A stretch of DNA of 64,000 bases from Phialocephala subalpina (taxonomy: Eukaryota > Ascomycota > Leotiomycetes > Helotiales > Mollisiaceae). The DNA is taken from assembly GCA_900073065.1 (NCBI GenBank), contig FJOG01000059.1, forward strand, positions 171,807 to 235,806, in the 5' to 3' direction. The position numbers and the translations under genes were made by a program. The notes beneath the pieces are model-generated. The model saw nothing but the letters and a program-made list of their open reading frames with translations, was not told the DNA's origin and made no database searches. Shown piece by piece: positions 22,042 through 34,248 of the stretch. Position 1 is the stretch's first letter; each line of letters opens with the position of its first letter.

Positions 22042-24036
22042 ATGGCGGACGAAGCAACCTCGTCCGCACCCACTGAGGCAGTGGCCAACCTGCATCTCGA
22101 CGAAGTCACCGGCGAGAAGGTTTCCAAGTCCGAATTGAAGAAGCGCCAGAAGCAGAGACAGAAGGAAGAGGAAAAGGCAAAGAAGGCTGCTGCAGCACCA
22201 CCCAAGCCTGTCGCGGCCAAGAAGACCAATGCTGAGGCTGATGAGAAGGAGTTGAATCCAAATGTATACCCATATCTAGAGATCTAGAACTGTATGTGTT
22301 CAATTGTGCTAATGGCGGGGTAGCAATATTTCGAGATTCGCTCCCGCAACATCAACAAGCTCCGCCAAACCAAGAACCCAAATCCCTACCCTCACAAGTT
22401 CCATGTCAACTATGATCTGCGAAATTTCGTCAAGGATTTCGGCAAGCTCAAGTCGGGCGAGCATGACAAGGAGAAGGAGATCCGAGTCGGTGCCAGAATC
22501 TATAACAAGCGCGCGTCAGGAAACAAGTTGGTCTTCTACGATGTCCGTACTGAGGGTACCAAGGTCCAGGTGATGTGCCAATTGCAAGAGGCCAAGGCAG
22601 ACGGTGTACCATTTGAGGAACAGCACGAGCACCTTCGTCGTGGAGACATTATTGGCATAGTTGGGTACCCAGGACGAACCGCACCCAAGAACAAGATTGA
22701 GAAGGGCGAGGAGGGAGAACTTTCTATCTTTGCGACTGAGATCATCCTCTTAACTCCTTGTTTACACCAACTTCCAGACGAGTACTATGGCTTCAAGGAT
22801 CAAGAGCAGAGACATCGCAAGAGATATCTGGATTTGATCATGAATGAGCCCACCCGAAATGTCTTCCTTACCCGATCCAAGATGGTCAGCTACATTCGCA
22901 GATACTTTGATGAGCAGGACTTCGTGGAGGTCGAGACACCAATGATGAACCCTATTGCGGGAGGAGCAACAGCCAAGCCATTCGTGACTCACCACAATGA
23001 CTTAAACATGGACATGTTCATGCGCGTTGCACCCGAATTATACCTCAAGATGCTCGTCGTCGGTGGTCTAAACCGAGTCTACGAAATGGGACGTCAATTC
23101 CGAAACGAAGGCATCGATCTCACCCACAACCCCGAATTCACAACCTGCGAGTTCTACATGGCCTACGCCGACGTCTACGACATCATGGACATGACCGAAG
23201 AGCTCGTCACCGGCCTCGTCAAGCACGTTACCGGCGGCACCACCACCAAATTCCACACCCAACACGGCGAAGAATACGAAGTAAACTGGGCCAAGCCCTG
23301 GCGACGCGTCGAAATGATCCCTGCTCTCGAAGAAGCTACCGGCGAGAAGTTCCCTCCAGGAGACCAACTGCACACCCAAGAAACCAACGAGTTCTTCAAG
23401 CGCGTCCTCAAGAAGATGAAGGTTGAATGTTCCCCTCCTCTGACCAACGCCCGTATGCTCGACAAGCTCGTAGGCGAATTCATCGAAGAAACATGCGTAA
23501 ACCCAACCTTCATCACCGGCCACCCACAAATGATGTCCCCGCTCGCCAAATACCACCGCTCCAACCCCGGCCTCTGCGAACGTTTCGAAGCTTTCGTCTG
23601 CAAGAAGGAAATCGTAAACGCCTACACCGAGTTAAACGATCCATTTGACCAACGCTTGCGATTCGAAGAGCAAGCTCGACAAAAAGACCAGGGAGATGAC
23701 GAAGCGCAGATGATCGATGAGAATTTCTGCCAGAGTCTGGAGTTCGGTCTTCCGCCTACTGGGGGCTGGGGAATGGGGATTGATCGTTTGGTGATGTTTT
23801 TGACGGATAATTATAGTATTAAGGAGGTGTTGGCGTTTCCGTTTATGAAGGAGGATACGAGTCTCAAGAAGGAGAAGTTGGCAGCGGAGGTGGAGGGCAT
23901 TAAGCCGGTGGAGGAAGAGGGTATTCGTAGGTTCCCTTCGTCTCTTTTGTCATTTGAGGGTGTCTTTGGACTGGCGATTGGTGTTGTTGCTGGGAATGCT
24001 TTGCTAACTTGGTGGTGGGGTAAAGCTCATAAGTAG
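22042..24036 (+). CDS. KRS1: Lysyl-tRNA synthetase, class II, with hydrophobic C-terminal tail
   Basis: Exons 22042-22263 and 22324-24036 give 644 residues; the intron is phase 0 with a CTAAT branch. The enzyme charges tRNA-Lys with lysine at the expense of ATP. A Lys/Ala-rich N-terminal extension ([20 protein letters not shown]) that binds tRNA is followed by an OB-fold anticodon domain. The class II core has motif 2 at [18 protein letters not shown] (about 330) and motif 3 at [10 protein letters not shown] (about 555). After the usual end (EGIKPVEEE, about 605) about 30 extra residues follow, [20 protein letters not shown] then [12 protein letters not shown], which look like a membrane-spanning tail. 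No intron is evident there. The MITE copy B lies in its promoter. Confidence 0.95.
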
Positions 24037-24394
24037 ATTCGATATCCAGACGCCTTATTTGAGGACCCCGAATCGAGATGATCTTATGTGGAGAGACCTG
24101 GGCTATAGATTATGCTGTGATTTTGTCGCAGAAATAGTGTAGATGAGAGCATCTTCCGACAACAGGCGTTACTTGATACCATACCATCAAGCATACTGTT
24201 ATGGATAGAGAGCAAATCAAGTCCGTCAGTAGGAATCAGAAAAAAGTGTCTTAGAACAGTACAGTATATATACAGAGTTGAGATTCATTATCATGTCGTG
24301 ATCTCGGGACCGCCATCTATGCACGCTAAAATATGCCTACTCGTGACATCCATTCCTAATATACAACACCCCCTCTCCCAACCTTAAATCCGTG
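24037..24394. other. Convergent 3' region
   Basis: 358 bp between the stop codons of lysyl-tRNA synthetase and COX15. Only the two 3' UTRs are expected; no other gene is seen. Confidence 0.5.
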
Positions 24395-25999
24395 TTATGA
24401 TCTCGTACTCCTCAAAGGCTTCGGAGGGCCGTGCTTCTTGAGTGCGTTAAGGTCTGCCTTGAATGCCTGTGCCCCCATCGGTCTCATAACCGGCGGATGC
24501 ACAGCAGCAGCCTGCTTCACTCTCTGCTGCACCAACCTCAACGTCCTCTTTGGGATCCATACCCTGTTTCCTAATACTAAAACACCGGTCAACAGCGCCA
24601 GACTTCCTGCCTGATGAGCCGCAGCTAATGGTGTCGGGACAAGATATATCAGTGTCGAAATCCCTAGAGCAACTTGGAACATCAACAAGTGAACCACACC
24701 CAACATTCCCTTCCTCGCATTATTCGGCATCGCAGATTTGACCCTTTTATTGAACCTGGTGTATGCCCATAGCCCCAAAATGGCCGTGAAAGTCGTCATG
24801 GCCAAAGCCCGATGATCCAACTGCACCATCGAAGGATTCTCTAACATATTCCTCCACCATAAATCACTTCTATCTTCTTTTCGAGAATAGAAAGGATCAA
24901 AGAGTTCAGATGCAGGGGGATGGAATCCCGTTCCCATTCTTGGGAATTCGTTGTATATCAGCCCAGCGTCTAATCCTGCTACTAGACCTCCTGACATTGC
25001 GGTTGTGAAGACGAGGATCGCGAGACCTGCGACGGATTTTCGGAAGAACGAGAGGTGTTTTCCGGATAGGTGTTCGAGCTGGACGAGGGCTCGAGAGGGG
25101 TGGGAGAGGGCGGCGTTTTGGCGGAGGATGGCGAGGCCGTTCCAGAGCATTGCGGAGTAGCATACGAACGCTGCTCCGAGATGGGCAGTAAGTCTGTATT
25201 GAGAGACTCGAGGATGAGATCCCGGAGCGAATAAATCATCCTTTAATCCGCTTTTCACCATGTACCATCCCAAAGCTCCTTGGAAAGCTATCAATCCACT
25301 AATCCCAAGTAAACGTAAGGACATATGTGAAGCGACCTTTCGACGAGCAACGAAATAGATGGCGGGGATGACGAAGGAGAGACCGACGAAGCGGCCCCAG
25401 AGGCGGTGCGTCCATTCCATGTAATATATTTTCTTGAATTCTTCCAGTGTCATGTGGGCGTTTAGCAGCTTGAATTCTGGGGAGGCGCGGTATTTTGCGA
25501 ATTCGGAGTCCCAGTCTGCAGACGAGAGGGGTGGGAGGGAACCGGTAACTGGGCGCCATTCTGTTATGCTGAGTCTGCGAAGTTGTTAGCAGTTGCTTGG
25601 AAGGGATTGGAGGGGCCAATTGGCATACCCGGACTCTGTCAATCGTGTCAGTCCTCCAAAGACGACGATTCCGAAGACGCTGGCTGCTGATCCCAAGAGC
25701 CAGTATGCGACTGTATTCGAAGATGTCTCGGGGAAGTATCCCTTCTTCGGTATAGCCTTCTCTTTCTCGGCATTGGATATTGTTTTGCTTAAAGAAGTCA
25801 ATGGTGAGTTCTTAATCGTATTTGATTCAGGGAATGCGGCAGCACTGCTGTTGAATCGAATGGTTCGACTGAGATCCGCCTTCACGGGGAGCTTGAGTCG
25901 CCCTAAAGGAATGGATTGTTTGCGGCATTGGTGACATATGAAAAGGTCTCGAGATAGGGGTCGAGCTGCCCGCCGCAGCCCGGGAAGAATTGAAGCCAT
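24395..25999 (-). CDS. COX15: Heme A synthase, mitochondrial inner membrane
   Basis: Exons 25999-25629 and 25574-24395 give 516 residues; the 54-nt intron is phase 2 with GTATGC, CTAAC and CAG. The protein oxidises the C8 methyl of heme O to the formyl of heme A for cytochrome c oxidase. Residues 1-60 are Arg/Ser-rich and lack acids, as in a mitochondrial presequence. Conserved elements include FGGLTRLTESGLSITEW, a HRLWGR segment with a heme-ligand His, then LTAHLG, the GLDAGLIYNEFPRMG loop, LDHRALA and AAHQAG. About eight hydrophobic helices are visible. Length and motifs are normal for fungal Cox15. Confidence 0.95.
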
Positions 26000-26301
26000 T
26001 GAGAGGCAGTTGACTTCAGTCAAGAAGTATAGAAAAAGTTGAAGTGGGACGATATCGAGCAATGAAGCTTGACCATTAGGTCAGCAATGGTGGTGCCAGA
26101 ATCGCGGGCTTGGCGTTGGAAGTTGCCGATGTCTCCAATTTTTATTCGGGGTCCAAATTCACTTGCGCAAGCTGTCCAGGCGCAGCAATTGACGTGAAAT
26201 CAACACCAACATCAACATCACCATCGACAATCTGCCACGTACGTATACGAAAACATGATCCAACATTGAGCATCCACGAATACACTCGCTTGTAGAACTC
26301 C

Positions 26302-27933
26302 ATGTTCTCTCCTCGCAACACCGAATCCTCCAATCCGTTCAAACCAGCTCTTCAATATCTCATCTCAGCTGGCAGAAATCCATCCAAACACCGTCAGAGC
26401 AACTCATCAGGAAGTCTTGACTCTGACGGAGAGGGTACCCGCTCCAGAATGTCCTACCAACCCAAGTCCTCGAACGAGTTCCGCCAGACCTCAATTCCTC
26501 TGATCAGCATCTCTCGATCCCCTTCCCCTTTTCGTCGGCGGCACTCCGATTCGAATCCGGCTTCGGAAACAGACGACGATGACTGGGGAGACTACCCCAA
26601 TTCCTCCCGCCAGCCTTTCCTCCCAGATGCCTCCAAATTGACAGGATGGCAATGGTTGATGTACGGCGGAGGCTTCGGACATTTCTTCTTCAACACCCCC
26701 GTAGGATGGCAACTCTACATTGGCATACTGGTCCTATGGCTCGGAGGCTGCCAGATAGGGCTCACGATCATGAATAGGATCATTCTCTGGAGTGGGTACC
26801 TCCAAAACAACTACACCGCGCACACGAAGCTGATAACCTTGATAGCCGGAGTCTATAAGTTTCCCTACCCTCTTACGACGACACTCATTGAGATGCTCAT
26901 GACACACTTTTGGATCACGCTTTCTGCGTATATTACGAGATGGGTTAGTCCTTGGTTGATAAGTTCTGGGTGTTCTGGGGGCATTGCTCCGTCGAGACCC
27001 GCGCAGTCTCCTTCGTCGCCGGGGTTCCGAGGGCAGGGAAAGAGTCAGGGCTTCCTGGGTGCTGTATTGAAGTGGGCGTCATATCATACTGGAGGCATTG
27101 CGGGAGGTGGCTTCTTCGAATTTGATCTCAAGGTTGCGAAGACGGTCTTGCCAGTCGCCATCATCTTTGTGGCCAAAGTCTGCCTCTCGAACCTCTCTTT
27201 CGCATACGCCCAGATCCAGATCTATACCCTCGCTCGAATTGGCATTGTGCCATTGTCTCTATTCTTCACGTACTTCCTTGGCCAGACACCACATAGCGTG
27301 TCGACGATATCAGCCGCTTTGACAGCAACCCTGGCTCTTCTTGTTGCGGTTGCACGGGCGAATGTTCGGGTGACTTGGGAAAGCATTGTGGCTGGAGTGT
27401 TCTCGTCTATTTTCGTGGCGCTGTACCCAGTGCAGCTGCAACGTACATACAAATCCCTGGTAGCACAGCTGGTTCCTCAAGGCGACCTTCTTGGCACGTT
27501 CCCATCCTCCACTGGAGCTCCAGCTGATTACTCTGGCTCAAGAGAAGAAGCTCGTGCATATTGGCGTCTTCTACACTACACCTCAATGCTTAGCATCCTT
27601 CTCTTCACACCCATCGTCTTCCTCTCAGGCGAAGTCACAAACATCTGGCGCAACTGCTACTTCCTAGATGTCTTTTTCCACTGGCTCATGGTCGTGTGTG
27701 GAGGTCTTGGATCTTGGGCTGTGTTCTGGGCTACCATGGCATTGACGAGGGCTACGAGTCCATTGACCACAACCTTCTTGTTCATCCCGAGAGCGGCGTT
27801 TTTGCTTCCCATAATGGCTGGGTGGAAGATGCCTGCTTATAGCTGGGTTGGTTTCTTGATGTGCTGGGCTAGTTGTGCGTGGTTTTTGAGAGGGAGAAGG
27901 AAGGAGGGCCGAGGTCTTGAACGACTGCGTTGA
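26302..27933 (+). CDS. TPT/DUF250-family nucleotide-sugar transporter-like protein
   Basis: A single exon of 543 residues starts at ATG 26302. A disordered Ser/Arg-rich cytosolic N-terminus (about 115 residues) precedes about nine or ten hydrophobic segments. The segments around 280-360 (KTVLPVAIIFVAKVCLSNLS, then a Tyr/Ala-rich helix) match the triose-phosphate/nucleotide-sugar transporter fold of the drug/metabolite transporter superfamily. It probably sits in Golgi or ER and exchanges a nucleotide-sugar or phosphate compound; the substrate cannot be read from sequence. It is transcribed divergently from COX15 with about 300 bp between the starts. Confidence 0.85.
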   Translation: MFSPRNTESSNPFKPALQYLISAGRNPSKHRQSNSSGSLDSDGEGTRSRMSYQPKSSNEFRQTSIPLISISRSPSPFRRRHSDSNPASETDDDDWGDYPNSSRQPFLPDASKLTGWQWLMYGGGFGHFFFNTPVGWQLYIGILVLWLGGCQIGLTIMNRIILWSGYLQNNYTAHTKLITLIAGVYKFPYPLTTTLIEMLMTHFWITLSAYITRWVSPWLISSGCSGGIAPSRPAQSPSSPGFRGQGKSQGFLGAVLKWASYHTGGIAGGGFFEFDLKVAKTVLPVAIIFVAKVCLSNLSFAYAQIQIYTLARIGIVPLSLFFTYFLGQTPHSVSTISAALTATLALLVAVARANVRVTWESIVAGVFSSIFVALYPVQLQRTYKSLVAQLVPQGDLLGTFPSSTGAPADYSGSREEARAYWRLLHYTSMLSILLFTPIVFLSGEVTNIWRNCYFLDVFFHWLMVVCGGLGSWAVFWATMALTRATSPLTTTFLFIPRAAFLLPIMAGWKMPAYSWVGFLMCWASCAWFLRGRRKEGRGLERLR

Positions 27934-28543
27934 TTGTCCTTGAGCATAAAAGGCGGATATTATGAGCGATATTGGTGTATACCTATGGGTTGGGCATTCG
28001 TTGGCGTTGTGTATTATACCTGGTGTCCAGACTTGATCTTGAATAGATGCCTCATAGGCAGTGTCAATCTTCAGTACGACAGTGCCTAGCCAAGTGGCTT
28101 CTTTCCCTTTCTTCGTCATTTATTCAAAATCCTCACAGTTTCTGTCCTCCGCCTGTTTGAAAGCTTGTAATGTCCTTCCAAGGACTGGAACATGAGTCGA
28201 GCTACAATGTCCAAGTGACCGAGGACATCGTGGCTATCGGTCAGGTGACCCTAACTGCTTGTAAATCACCATCGTCCTTGCAGCTTTCCTTATGCTCTCT
28301 TCACAGTTCTTTGGCCGATGCTATATTTTCAATATGCCATTGACTTTTTGTCGGATCATAGGGACTGGATTTGGTAGGAGACGGACACGTGCGTACCCAC
28401 TTGGGCATCGATAAGAGCGGCAGATAACGAACCCTAGACTCGTCGCTCCTTCTTCACGAAACAGAATACTTCTTCACAGCCCAGCTCCCTCTATCGCTCG
28501 CCTTCAATGTGTTTCCTTCTCTGACACCATTCCATTCATCGCC
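27934..28543. other. Intergenic, promoter of the Zn2Cys6 gene
   Basis: 610 bp without a supportable gene. It probably holds the 3' UTR of the transporter and the regulator's promoter. Confidence 0.4.
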
Positions 28544-30142
28544 ATGGCACAATGTCGTCTCAAGCAAGTCCCACCACGCCACTGAAAGGTACGGCCACCC
28601 CTCCAGATAGAAGCATTGGCTAACAAGGGGGGTGTTCAAGACTGTCGGACGTGCAATCGACGAAGGATCAGGTGTGATCGGTCTCTCCCCAGCTGTCTAA
28701 AGTGCGGTAGCCGAAGTCTGGTTTGTCCTGGATATGGACCTCAATTCAAATGGAAGGAAGATGCCATTGTTCGGGTTCGGGGACGGCCTAGAAGAACCGG
28801 TCACGACTCGCTACGAGCCCAAAACTTGGACTGCCATTCACAACGACCTGACTTTGGATATATTGCAACTCGCCAGGTTTCATCTCTTGAACAGTATCGA
28901 TTCGAAGGCCCGGACGAAGATCTAAAAAAGATCATAACACTAGACATTTCTGCTCCGCCAAGCTCAAGTCTGCCGGATAACCTCCAAAGGTGCTCAGCTC
29001 GTGAACTGCTTCATCACTATTACCAGGTTCTCGCACCTCAGCTTGCCTGGGTCGACAGCACCGACAATCCCTGGCAGAATGTCATTCTTCCGTTGGCCCT
29101 CGAGTCTCCCCCATTGCTACATTCGCTCCTAGCTATGGCGGCTGGCGATCTCTCTGATCGGTACTATGGATGTGCTCACAAGACAGCCGATGTCGTGTTT
29201 GGCTTGTCTCGTAATCGCGATCGAGCGCTGAACCTCCTGGCCGAACACCTGCGGCAAGAATTGGCGGTCTCGGACGGAACCACAAAAGATATTCCGGAGT
29301 TGAACAACCAGATCCTGGCTAGCATCGTCGTCTTATGCTACCATGAGATCAAATGGCCGTCGTCTGGATTGTGGAAGGTACATCTTCGAGCATCGGGAAC
29401 CATGATCAGAAGATGGTCGACGATGACGGCTCCCCCGTCGGATATCACAAGGTCATTCTTGGTCCAAGAGCTTTCTGCAACACAGGCTATGGCTTCGGTC
29501 ACGAGCTTCACAGACACTGAGGATGTATTGTCCGTCACCTTTCCTAGCAATCACAGAGCGCCATTTCTAGGCTTTTGTCAAGTTATTCAGGCCGTATCTC
29601 ACGCGGAGCGGGGTGGCGTTCAACACTCCAACGTACCGATTCGGGTGACGAAGATGCGGAGCCTGCTCATCGGGCTGGAAAAGGCGAAACGTCATGCATT
29701 CACAGTCGGTCAAGAACTAGACCTTCGATCCAGCCAGGCTCGTCTTGAGCTCAATCTCATCATCAATACCTATTACGAAGCGGGGTACATATATACCTTG
29801 CAAGCCTTGTCTTCGCCGGCAGAGACGTCAGTGGTGATGCAAAACTCCCGCCGACAGCTAAGATTCTATCTGAGCCAACTGGCTAATACATCAATTTTTG
29901 CACAAGAATTACCTTGGCCACTGTTCATCGCTGGTACCGAGTGTGGTGATCAGGTCGAGGACCAACAGTATATCGAAAAGAGGATGCACGAGATGGTCAA
30001 ATTGACTGGCACACTGGACCGATTGAAGGCGTTGCGCTTCCTGAAAGAGTTCTGGGCTGCACGAACTCAGAACCCGGATATCACGTGGATACAAATTGCG
30101 AGGGAGTGGGCACAACGAAGGGAAAGCTTCTTGATTTGGTGA
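28544..30142 (+). CDS. Zn2Cys6 fungal transcription factor
   Basis: The main exon 28628-30142 encodes the DNA-binding motif directly: CRTCNRRRIRC, DRSLPSC and LKCGSRSLVC give the C-x2-C-x6-C-x6-C-x2-C-x6-C binuclear zinc cluster. A fungal_trans_2-like helical region follows (ELLHHYYQVLAPQLAWVDST, later HSLLAMAAGDLSD). An in-frame stop upstream and the absence of an early ATG require a short 5' exon. The best phase-consistent option I find is ATG 28544 with an intron 28568-28627, giving 513 residues, but its GTCCCA donor is weak. It is a nuclear regulator whose targets may be the PhyH dioxygenase or MFS transporter next door; this is inference from position only. Confidence 0.8.
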
Positions 30143-30214
30143 AGAGCTAAATTGGTTCCCAGTCGCCTGCGCTCATAACCACAAGTGACACCGAACTCTA
30201 CGCCCTATCATACT

Positions 30215-31370
30215 TCAAAGTTCGACAGTCTCCTCGTCCTCAACACCGTATAGCACCCGCATTGGATCCTGATACTCATAGAAACCAACACCAGGTGGGG
30301 AGATGCCATATCCCAGCAACCTCTTCACCTGAGTGGACATTTCTCTCGCCTTCTCAACTGGGACCATCAGGTATTGATTCTCTGCTTGGCGATAGAAACC
30401 TTTGGTGAAGAACAGCCCAACAGTCTCTCGAGCTTCATCACTACATTTCCAAGTCAACTTTATCGGAGCCATTGATGGATAAAGATGGAAATATGCAACG
30501 GGACTTACACTGTTGTGTTCCTCCCACCAGCATGGTACGTGTTGCCGAAGAATATCAAGGCACCACCAATGTCTAGCTCCGCGGGAATGGCTTCTTCTTC
30601 CTTTGGCATTCGTTCTGGTCCCCAGGTATGACTTCCAGGAATCACAACAGTAGCACCATTCTCTTTGGTGGTCTTGGTTATCGCCGCTACACAACCAAGC
30701 AGGACGGGGAAATCAACATTCCTTGCATGATAGTCCCTACATCAAGTCAATATACAACTCTCTTCCACTTCAAGCGAATTAATTACGCATCATCCCTATG
30801 CAACGCCTGTTGTCGTCCCCCAGGATTGACCCTAAACCCAGCCGTTGATGAGATCTGCGGCTTACTAGTCACAGTCCTCAACTTCTCCCCAATCCAGAAA
30901 CTATATGTCGAACTCAATACCTTGTTGATTACCTCAATCAAGATTGGCGTGGTTAGGTATTGAACGCAACCTGGAGAGATGCCGATGAGGCCTGATGCTC
31001 GTTGGGTGGTTTCGGGGAAGAAGCCGGTTTTGTCGATGCGGTCGGTGTCGAAATGGGGTTTGAGCTCGGATTTGATTTGGGCTGCGAGCTCGGGGGTGAA
31101 GAGGTTCTCGACTATGACCTATTGCTCCAAATCTTAGAGTCAGCATAATTCTTTCATACAGCGTGTGGAACTGAGTCGTAACGTCCCAGGAATTATCGCA
31201 AACTTCAGAGAGTGTAAGAAATGGGGAAGACTTACCCCGCCGTCGCGGTTCAGTACTTCGACGAGCGCATCAGCAGTTGTAGTAGGAGAGTTGGCATCGA
31301 AGCGTGCGAGTTGTGGTGGAGTAGATGACTTCTCAACGATGGGCTCGGGGTCAAGCGCTGAAGGTGCCAT
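30215..31370 (-). CDS. Phytanoyl-CoA dioxygenase (PhyH) family Fe(II)/2-oxoglutarate oxygenase
   Basis: Exons 31370-31236, 31118-30787, 30736-30509 and 30440-30215 give 306 residues; introns of 117, 50 and 68 nt keep phases 0, 2 and 2. LNRDGGVIVENLF is the usual opening. The iron triad is HRD at 152-154 and a distal His at about 224 (GNTYHAGGRN), with Arg 236 (DEARETVG) as the likely 2-oxoglutarate ligand. VNPGGRQQALHRDDADYHAR and VVIPGSHTWG are typical of fungal secondary-metabolism members such as verruculogen synthase or FUM3. Length is standard. It is convergent with the Zn2Cys6 gene, 72 bp between stops. Substrate is unknown. Confidence 0.9.
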
Positions 31371-32370
31371 GTTGGTCGCTTGGGGGAATTCACTTGGTAT
31401 AACAGTGGGGACGAGATCGATGATCGACTTGGGGAGTCTTTGATATTGGAGGGGTTGAAGCCCAATTCCCCTACTTATACAGAATATCACCTTGGGGATC
31501 TCACGTTCGATGCCCGACCATCATCCCAATGGACAGCTGCCACGAAGCCATTAATGGCAAGAGAAAGGAGAGATAAGAGGTTCCTCCAGTCATGAGTACT
31601 CTTCTTCACGGTTCAGCATGTGAGAACGGGTTGAGTGGAGGAGGAAAGCTACAAGCTCAAGGAAATTAGATCCTATTCGAGCTTCATTGTCCTCGAGTTC
31701 AACTTCATGGACGAATGGCGTTGAGTATATTCTTGCTTGCTAGGTTACTAATCTCGAGACGCCGTCTGAGAACTCCTCGTCGCATATCGAGCTAGGATCT
31801 GAAGCTGGAGAACCCTGCAGTTTGGTGGTCGGCAAGCCGTCGACCTCCATCCGGACCTCCCCCCACCTTTGCGAAAGCGGTTTAGTTCTCCATTTTCTTG
31901 CTTCATCTGGTTAGCAAGATCATCCCCACTCTCAACTCCGATGTCCAATCTCTCATCTTTTGTTATCTTTATCGTCGATGCTCAACATTCGAGGTCTATC
32001 GTGTGTCTGTTTCAAGCCTCGGGACTGTGCCAAGATGTGGCGCTTCTGATTCAAATCCAAGCCCCCGGAGTAGAAGTCGTCAATTACTTGCTCCTTTGTC
32101 CTGCTTCGATATGTCTATCTATCTGTGGATATCGGGAATCAGGCCCGGAGTAATTTATGCATGGACACCGTGCAGCCTCATCCTAGACTTTGCAGAGAGA
32201 TGGAACAGCTTCTAGCCTCCACTCTTAACCTTCAGTCCCTCCTTATCTTCTTATCACTACATGTTCCGCTCGCTTGCGCGCCGTCATCCGCTCTGGGTGT
32301 CCAAGGCACATGATGATATCCGCGAGATGTGATCTCGGGTCTTCTATAAGAGAGGAAGTCCTCCGAGAGT
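31371..32370. other. Intergenic, divergent promoter region
   Basis: One kilobase between the PhyH and MFS starts. Short plus-strand ORFs near 31870-32310 have no domain and overlap one another. It probably serves both promoters. Confidence 0.4.
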
Positions 32371-34195
32371 ATGGAGTCAATTCCTCTTCTGCATCCAACT
32401 ACCATGGACTCAACTACCGTCCCACAAATTCGCCATGTTGGACGATTTGTCCCTCATAGCTCTGCTGCTTTAGTGGTCCTTACTGTGTTGTCGTGTTTGG
32501 TCAACTCGATGACAATGGGATACGATGGTAACATGATGTACGCTCGTCATGAGACGGCAACCCAGAAGTTCACAACACTAACTTCCCCAGGAACGGACTC
32601 AACATCCTCCCATCCTTCTACAACACCATCAACCTCAACACCGCCGGCGAGTCCGCCAACACAGGCATAATCTGGGTCGGCGGCTGCCTCGCTGGTTTCT
32701 TCTCAGGCTTCATCCTCGACCGTCACGGCCGCAAAGCAGGCATGGCATGGGCCGTATACATGACTACAATCGGAATAATCCTCCAATCCAGCGCCCAAAA
32801 TCCTCCAATGTTTCTAATCGGTCGTCTCATCGTTGGGATTGGAGTCGGGCTAAGTTCTGTGGCGTGTCCGACGTATGTTTCGGAAGTGAGCCAATTGAAA
32901 TGGAGAGCTTTTTCGTTGGGATTTTATTATGACTTCTGGTATGGGGGTGGGATTATCGCTTCTGTCATTACCTACGGCACGGCAAAGATAGGCAGTTCTT
33001 GGGCTTGGAGAATTCCGTCAATTCTGCAGGTTGTGCCGAGTTTACTCTGCTTGGTCATCTTGCCGTTCATTCCAGAAAGCCCGAGATGGCTCATGTATCA
33101 GAATCGTCAAGAAGAAGCTCTCGAAGTATTGGCTATCATGGCGGCGGACGGGGATACGGGTGATCCGGTGGTTGTTACTCAATTCCTGCAGATCAAGGAT
33201 ACGATTGCGTGGGAGAAAGGGAATAAGGCGAGTATTAATTGGGTGGATGCTTTTAAGACGCCGCAGAGTAGGAGGAGGATGATTTTGGCGTGCTCTTGTG
33301 CGATTTTTGGGAATATGAGTGGGAGTGGTATCATCTCGTAGGTTCAAAACTCCAGCCAACGGCAGCATTCTTCGATGACTGACGACAGCAGATACTACCT
33401 GGGCACGATGCTCACGCAAGCTGGAGTCACAAATACGACAACGCAGTTGGAGATCAACATCTATCTTTCGGTTTGGTGTCTCTTCACAGCTATTCTTGGG
33501 ACTTCGCTTGCAGATAAGATTGGAAGAAAGCGATTGGGAGCAGGGACTTTGAGCGCCTCAATGGTCTTTCTTTTCCTGGTTGGAGCTTTCACGAAGCGTG
33601 AGTATCCTCTGCGTCCCACTCTTCATGCTGAAGCTTATGAAATCTAGTCTATGGCGACGGCTCAAACACATCAGGCGTCTACGGCACAGTAGCCTGCATC
33701 TTCCTCTACCAAGGCTCCTACGCCTTCGGCTGGTCCACCCTACTCGTCATGTAAGTCCCATCAACCCCGTACCTCAACCCCATCATCTCCCCACCCCACT
33801 CTTCTAACATCCCAATCCCCAGGTACCCACCTGAAGTCCTCAACTACTCCCTCCGCGCAAACGGCATGTCAATCTACACCTTCATCTCTAACGCCGCCGC
33901 CACAGTCGTAACCTTTGCATTCCCCTACGCACTAGCTAAAATTGGTTGGAAAACTTACATGATAAATGCTAGTTGGGATGTGCTTGAGGTTGCTTTCATT
34001 GTTTGGTATTGGGTTGAGACGAGTGGGAAGACGTTGGAGGAGGTGGATGAGTTGATTGACGGGGAGAGACATAGTGATGCGCCGGTTTTGATGGGTGTTA
34101 TCAAGGGGGAGCTGGATTTGGAGGGAGATGGGAAAATGGGCCTTGAGGTCAAGGTCGTGGAGACGGGCGATGGGAAGGATTTCGTTACACAGTGA
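32371..34195 (+). CDS. MFS sugar transporter (SP family)
   Basis: Exons 32371-32537, 32591-33337, 33392-33597, 33648-33750 and 33823-34195 give 531 residues; all four introns keep frame. An in-frame ATG at 32404 is the alternative start. Sugar-porter signatures are present: GYDGNMMNGL in helix 1, LDRHGRKAG, the helix-4 GRLIVGIGVG, PESPRW after helix 6, ADKIGRKRLG, and VETSGKTLEEVDELID after helix 12. Twelve hydrophobic segments fit a plasma-membrane proton symporter of the lactose permease-like fungal group. It is divergent from PhyH. Confidence 0.93.
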
Positions 34196-34248
34196 GAATG
34201 AGAGAGCTCAGCTGTTGAAGGAGAGATCGAGGCGCTTCGAAATTATGT

